Below, piece by piece: positions 58,784 through 64,000 of a stretch of DNA of 64,000 bases. The stretch is from Euglena gracilis (Eukaryota > Euglenida > Euglenophyceae > Euglenales): contig CP154957.1 in the NCBI GenBank assembly GCA_039621445.1, positions 9,467,071-9,531,070 of the forward strand. The letters run 5' to 3'. Position numbers and translations under genes: made by a program. Below the pieces are notes generated by a model, which was not told the origin of the DNA, did not search any database, and saw only the letters and a list, made by a program, of their open reading frames with translations. Within the stretch, counting starts at the first letter, position 1; the number at the start of each line of letters is the position of its first letter.

Positions 58784-61350
58784 TGGTAAGCTTCGCTCTT
58801 ACTCTAAAGAGATAAGAGCTCAGCGACCAGGGTGTGACGTAGAGCTGAGCTCTTTGGGAGACCACCATGGCCCGGCCCGGGTAAAACGCTCATTTTCGGC
58901 TCAAAAACAGTTTTTCTGGGTCAGGGAGGCCGAAAAACATTGTTTTGGGGCCAAAAAATTTTCGATTTTTTTCGACTTTTTCGGTTTTTGCCCAAAAGTC
59001 ATGGGTTGGTGGCCCAAACGGGGCGCTGGCGGGTCGAAAAACGCTCATTTTCGGCTCAAACACAGGATTTCCGGGTCCAGGAGGCCAAAAAACATCGTTT
59101 TGGGGCAAAAAATTTTTTCGATTTTTTTCGAGTTTTTTGACCCGGTTTTGACCCAAAATCAATGGGTTGGCGGCCCAAAACGGGGCGCTGGCGGGTCGAA
59201 AAACGCTCATTTTTGGCTCGAAAACACTTTTTTCGGGTGCGGGAGGTCAAAAATCATGGTTTTGGGCAAAAAAAAAAATTTTGAATTTTTTCGACTTTTT
59301 GACCCAAAAATGGCGAAGTCCACCGGGCAGTGGGGCGGGCCCCAGCCAGGGGGGGGGGGGCATGGGGGGGGGGGGGCGGGGCGGAAAAAATTTTTTCGCT
59401 CAAAAACACTTTTTTTGATGTTCTGAAGTGAAAAAAAGTGTTTTTGAGCGAAAAAAAATTTTTCAAAATTTTCAGACCCGACCTGCCACCCGACCCCCCC
59501 CCTCGCCCAGCAGCCTTGACGGCGCCCGGTGGGGTTCCCGAATACCCAAAACTGGCCCAAAATCGCGCAACCAGGCCCCGGGAACCCCCAAAAACGGTCA
59601 AAACCCCCCCCTAAACCTAATGATTGACCCCCTGGTTCGGGTCCCAACTCCTCGTCTAGTCCAAGATACGGCCAATTTACGGTTTCGGGCCCCGAAATGG
59701 CCAGAACTGGCCAAACTGGCCCAAAACCCCCAAAACGGCCATATCTCGGGCTAGGCGAGGAGTTGTCCCAAACCGCGCATACCGATCGATAGGGTGTTCC
59801 AAGGTCGTCAAATGAGGTCGCCATCACTTTTCCTCAACTCCGCAGCGTTTTCGAGATATTTTGAATTTTTCGATTTTTGGACCCCAGCCCGGGCGCCCTC
59901 GAACCCCCGCAGGGGTCCCCGAATACCCAAAACTGGCCCAAAATGGCTCAACCAGACCCCGGGAACCCCTAAAAACGGTCAAAACCCCCCCCTAAACCTA
60001 ATGATTGACCCCCTGGTTTGGGTTCCAACTCCTCGTCTAGCCCGAGATACGGCCAATTTACGGTTTTGGGCCCCGAATTTGCCCGAAATGGCCAAAACTG
60101 GCAAAACTGGCCCAAAACCCCAAAACGGCCGTATCTCAGGCTAGGCGAGGAGTTGGCCCAAAGCGCGCATACCGATCGATCGGGCGTCCCAAAGTTGTGG
60201 AACGACGTCCTCATTACTTTTCCTCAACTCCGCAGCGTTTTCGAGATATTTTGAATTTTTCGATTTTTTGACCCCAAAATGGCCCTGCAATTTTCCCGGA
60301 AAAAAAAACGGTACACAACTTTTTTGCTCGGGCCATATCTCCGGACTGGCGGGGAGTTACGGGTAACCGAAGGGCTCTGGAGAAACTAGGGACCCTCTCC
60401 TAACCTATAGGCTGTTCACTTTGGGGGCCCGAAAATCCAATCACATCGATAATCCTCGGGGGCCATTGCCTACCCAGGGGGGGGGGGGCGGGGGCGGCGG
60501 GGGGCGGGGGGGGGGGGGGGGGGGGTCGGACCCCCCCGTCGCCGGGGTGGTAAGCTTCGCTCTTACTCTAAAGAGATAAGAGCTCAGCGACCCAGGGTGT
60601 GACGTAGAGCTGAGCTCTTTGGGAGGCCACCACGGCCCGGCCCGGGAAAAACGCTCATTTTCGTTTTGGGGCCAAAAAATTTTTTCGATTTTTTTCGACT
60701 TTTTTGACCCGGTTTTGACCCAAAGTCATGGGTTGGTGGCCCAAAACGGGGCGGTGGCGGGTCGAAAAACGCTCATTTTTCGGCTCCAAAACCCCCAAAA
60801 CGGCCATCCGGGAGGCCCAAAAACATCGTTTTGGGGCAAAAAAAAAGTTTTCCCTTTTTTTCGACTTTTTTGACCCGGTTTTGACCCAAAGTCATGGGTT
60901 GGCGGCCCAAAACGGGGCGCTGGCGGGTCGAACAACGCTCATTTTTGGCTGGAAAACACTTTTTTCGGGTGCGGGAGGTCAAAAATCATGGTTTTGGGCC
61001 AAAAAAAAATTTTCGAATTTTTTCGACTTTTTGACCCAAAAATGGCTAAGTCCACCGGCCAGTGGGGCGGGCCCCAGCCAGGGGGGGGGGGTCCGGGTCG
61101 GAAAAATTTTTTTTCGCTCAAAAACACTTTTTTTGATGTTCTGAAGTGAAAAAAAGTGTTTTTGAGCAAAAAAAAAATTTTCAAAATTTTGGGTCCCGAC
61201 CTGCCACCCGACCCCCCCTCGCCCAGCCGCCCTGACGGCGCCCGGTGGGGTCCCCGAACAACCAAAACTGGCCCAAAATCGCACAACCAGACCCCGGGAA
61301 CCCCAAAAAACGGTCAAAACCCCCCCCTAAACGTAATGTTTGACCCCAGT
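56916..61350 (-). repeat. Complex satellite array, inverted part
   Basis: From about 56916 the same modules run in the opposite orientation. Reverse boundary stem-loops lie at about 58785-58825 and 60547-60588. The stretch next to the element (60600-61350) is a near-identical reverse complement of 54421-55140, and 59430-60588 matches 52216-53178 inverted. The array resumes beyond the element at 63980. Confidence 0.88.
61346..61350. repeat. Left target-site duplication CCAGT
   Basis: CCAGT directly precedes the left terminal repeat. Removing the element and one CCAGT restores TGACCCCAGTTTGGGTCCC, the exact complement of the uninterrupted array at 54414-54432. Confidence 0.85.
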
Positions 61351-61372
61351 CTTAGGCGGCGCTAATTGCCCA
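61351..61372. repeat. Left terminal inverted repeat
   Basis: 22 bp starting CTTAGGCGGCGC. A weaker likeness (GCGATTTT-type words) continues further inward on both ends. Confidence 0.85.
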
Positions 61373-62350
61373 AATTTTTTGCGATTTTGTGCACGCTTGG
61401 GGTGCGCGGTTTTCCGTTTACGATACCCCACCGTTTTGTGCCCAAACTTTTAAGAGGATGACACCAGCACGAAAATTTGGGTCGTTTAGTGTCCATTTTA
61501 GGCATTTTGACAAAGTGGCGATTTTGAGAATTTATGGCTGTTTTAGGGGGATTTTGGAAAACACCCCCCTGAAACGCCCTGAAATTTTGAAAAACAGAAA
61601 ACGGTGGGAGAACACCTGGCCTCCGGAGCCCCGGTTGTTTGGCGATGCTGCCTGACCCCCCCTCTGGAGGGGGGTGGCATAGTGTGGCAGGGGACGAAGA
61701 GGCAACCGCTTAAGCAACCCGCACAATTTTGAACGTCTTGTGAGTCCCGAGGTCCAGTGATGGGGGAGGTGAACACACAGCACTGCCCAACAGATGCTAC
61801 AATTTCTGAAAAGGGATGTTTTAAGCGGTAAACCGTGCAAAACTGAGTTTTGTGATGAAGAGATGCTGGCCTAACGGGGGGCACTGGACTGGGAATAACG
61901 TTAAAAACGAGGTTACACGGTTTACCGCGTAAAGCAGTGATGATTCCTCATGCGGAAACCCGCGCAGAAGGGTTTGAGAACGAGAACAGTTCGTGTTTTG
62001 TGGATGACACGTGAGAGCGGGAAGTGGGAACGCGCAGAAACCTCCAGCGGTCGGTCATCACGTGAAGTTGTTAATGAACAAGTTTGGGGGAGAGGGAGGA
62101 GGACCTTGGGGCGTTATTGAACGATAGCAGTGGGCGGTTATCCGCGTACTTTGCTTTTAGTTTGCGCGGGTTTCCGCGCAGATGAGGTTTGTGCGGAAAC
62201 CCGCGTGGAGCTTGTTGCTGTCCTGATGGGTTGTGGTTGCGATGTTTTGGTGTCCCGAAGTGTCAGTGTCGGTGGTTGGTGTGTGGCGACATCGTTTTTG
62301 ACAGTTTGGTCGGGACAGGTTGAAAGGGAGCCGTGGCTGCTGCGCCGTGA

Positions 62351-62734
62351 CAGCAAGTACCCGAGCACGCGGAAACCCGCCTGGCATTTGAGCAGGAGGT
62401 GGACACCCTCCTCTGCAATGAGGAGGCGGTAATGTTCCCCCTGGCCAGTGGTGGAGGGGTGGCTGCAGGGAGAGCGGCGGAACGCACGTGTCAGTTGCCA
62501 GGCCGGGTGAGCTGCGGTAGAGAAGATGTTTTGTTACCGTCCCGAAAAACAGCCAAAAAACTGAGGTTGATTTCTCAGGAGGAACAAAAGCACCTCCCAA
62601 AGCCCTCCTTTTGGAACCCAACGGTTTTGGTGGCCCAGAATCAGGGTTTGGGGAAGGCTGACGAAGAAGTGATTCAAGATGTGGACGGAGAAACGCCCGT
62701 TTCGGCAGCTGGTGGCAGCAGTCGAACAATTTTG
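62351..62734 (+). other. Open stretch in the element, possible coding
   Basis: Open from a TGA at 62348-62350 to a TAG after ...SSRTIL. It reads as mixed-composition protein (EEAVMFPLASGG, LRLISQEEQKHLPKP) but has no ATG at its head and no recognised domain. It might be an exon of a spliced transposase gene or chance. Confidence 0.2.
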
Positions 62735-62851
62735 TAGGGTTTTCGGACACAGTCCTCCAGGTTCTGAGAAAATCAAGGCCTTTTCAATTGTTTTTTGAAA
62801 GAGTTTTACAGCATTTTTCCTTTGAAAAGCTGTAGTTTTTGCTGAAATTCA

Positions 62852-63040
62852 GACAAAATACCCAAACCACCTCTTTTTTACTGGCCCTTCTTCCCTCGGG
62901 GTCGGCAACATGCCTCCGGAGGAGGCAACGGTGGTCTCGACCGTCAGAAGCCGTGTGGGAGGGTGGTACACCAGAAGGCGGTCGTTCTCAACCAACGCCG
63001 GGTCGATGTCTGACCCGATGCATTTTGGCTTCCATCCATG
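62852..63040 (-). other. Open stretch on the minus strand of the element, possible coding
   Basis: About 63 codons without a stop (GSDIDPALVENDRLLVYHPP ... KKRWFGYF), ended by TGA. An in-frame TGA lies just upstream, so it would have to be an internal exon. No family recognised. Confidence 0.2.
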
Positions 63041-63952
63041 TAACAACCCTCAGCCCAAGTGTGTCCGGTCCTTTTGGAAACCACCCCTGCTCTGAGTGCC
63101 CAAGTTTAAGGGCTGGCCATCTCTCCTCACTTGGTCAACCCCTGCTGGTGCAATCTCCTCTCCCTGGGTTCCATAAACCTCCACCCCTCAAACTCACCAC
63201 AACACGCCAGACACCATTCAGTTGCAAACTGCCTGGCATGGCAGCAAAGTCTGTCGTTCGTGTCCTTTGCAAAGATTCACGCCTGTGACTGGTGTCACAG
63301 GTAGGGTTGCACAACTTTGCCAACAACCCAGCAGACTTCGTTTCTAGGGTGGCTTCCATCTTCCACCCCCATCCCAGCATCCACAACTGCTTGTCCTTTT
63401 GCTGCCCACCTTTAACCTGGCCACACGGATTCCCGCTTACACCCAGTCGCCTTACACTCACCACGTACACACACACAGCAGGCAGATTCCCTCCCACTAG
63501 TCATCAACTGTTTGTCTTATTGTACGCGGTAATCCGCGTACCATTCTTTGTTCTCACTTGTACGCGGTTATCCGCGTACAAGTGCATTGTGCGCGGATAA
63601 CCGCCTAAACACTTAACTCCGTCGTCTGTCACTTCTTGTTTCGTTTTACGCGGTTATCCGCACACACTTGTATCGTTCACTCGTCTCCCAAATACCGTTA
63701 TTAACCTACACCATGGACACACAGCCCCGTGTCACACCCATTCAAACTCGGTGTTTTTCAAGCCGTTTACAACAGTTCCAGTACACCCCCAACTCACACA
63801 ACGCACACACAATCGTAGATCGGTTAAGCGGAATACCGCGCAAAACCACTTCTGTTAAATTATTGCCCAAAGCAGCCACACACCCCTCTCAACCTACTAA
63901 TTTGTGCCCTTTTATTTTGTGTTCAAAACAGCCAAAAAACGCCAAAATCGGG

Positions 63953-63974
63953 TGGGCAATTAGCGCCGCCTAAG
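63953..63974. repeat. Right terminal inverted repeat
   Basis: TGGGCAATTAGCGCCGCC followed by TAAG, the exact reverse complement of the left end. Confidence 0.85.
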
Positions 63975-63979
63975 CCAGT
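63975..63979. repeat. Right target-site duplication CCAGT
   Basis: Second CCAGT, followed by TTTGGGTCCCAACTCC of the resumed array, which runs to the window end. Confidence 0.85.
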
Positions 63980-64000
63980 TTGGGTCCCAACTCCCCGTCT

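Larger units (their letters stand above)
61351..63974. mobile_element. Putative DNA transposon with 22-bp TIRs and palindromic iterons
   Basis: 2,624 bp bounded by CTTAGGCGGCGCTAATTGCC(CA) at 61351-61372 and its exact complement at 63953-63974, flanked by CCAGT on both sides. Inside are at least 13 palindromes GCGG-N4-CCGC (for example 61951, 62132, 62163, 62190, 62367, 63522, 63558, 63588 and 63648). No transposase motif was recognised. Two open stretches might be exons: + strand about 62351-62734 (QEEQKHLPKPSFWNPTVLVA) and - strand about 62852-63040 (IGSDIDPALVENDRLLVYHP). TIRs, a 5-bp target duplication and subterminal iterons fit a cut-and-paste element, autonomous or not. The terminal CTTAGG and 5-bp duplication fit no superfamily I can name with confidence. 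Confidence 0.75.

Noticed and set aside
48384-61350. CRISPR-like array
   Set aside because: Repeats are hundreds of bases long with no short regular repeat-spacer pattern, and the window is eukaryotic.
61351-63974. Helitron or Maverick-type element
   Set aside because: It has clear inverted ends and a target duplication, unlike a Helitron. It is far too short for a Maverick and shows no capsid, polymerase or integrase.

Overview
The window is nuclear DNA of a eukaryote. Three recognisable protein genes lie on the + strand, each cut into short GC-rich exons (60-190 nt) by introns of about 0.3-1.7 kb full of microsatellites and C/G homopolymer runs. They are a Wee1-type protein kinase (1559-8227), a J-domain (DnaJ-like) protein (15168-22898) and phosphoribosylamine-glycine ligase, PurD/GARS (from 24261). 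I infer a euglenozoan of the diplonemid/euglenid kind, not a kinetoplastid. The reasons are that ordinary GT-AG introns are mixed with introns that lack GT-AG and have base-pairing ends, that all three first exons begin at an AG only 8-31 nt before the ATG (as expected for spliced-leader trans-splicing), that the genes are co-directional, and that de novo purine synthesis is present. The lineage is not proven from this sequence.

Layout. 1-8227: wee1. 7809-27826 and 27827-48035 are a direct tandem duplication of about 20 kb. The breakpoints fall inside genes: the unit starts in the last wee1 intron and ends just after the sixth visible purD exon. Copy A therefore holds the 3' end of wee1, the J-domain gene and a purD cut off at the junction. 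Copy B opens with an orphan last exon of wee1, then a second J-domain gene with an in-frame stop and a frameshift, then a second purD. The rest of purD (most of its ATP-grasp domain) is not visible after either copy.

48036-48383 is a short transition with a CTG/TTG-rich tract. From 48384 to the window end is a complex satellite array with units of 0.86-1.4 kb, each bounded by a conserved stem-loop. Orientation flips near 56,915. The array is interrupted at 61351-63974 by a 2,624-bp element with 22-bp terminal inverted repeats and a 5-bp target duplication (CCAGT). This element is studded with palindromes of the form GCGG-N4-CCGC. A truncated 958-bp copy sits at the equivalent site at 53178-54135.

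The most interesting observations are the non-canonical introns with pairing ends in wee1 and purD, the palindrome-rich element, the modular inverted satellite, and the 20-kb duplication with asymmetric gene decay. The near-identical copies and long homopolymers make assembly and length errors a real concern. I saw no rRNA or tRNA gene and no CRISPR array.
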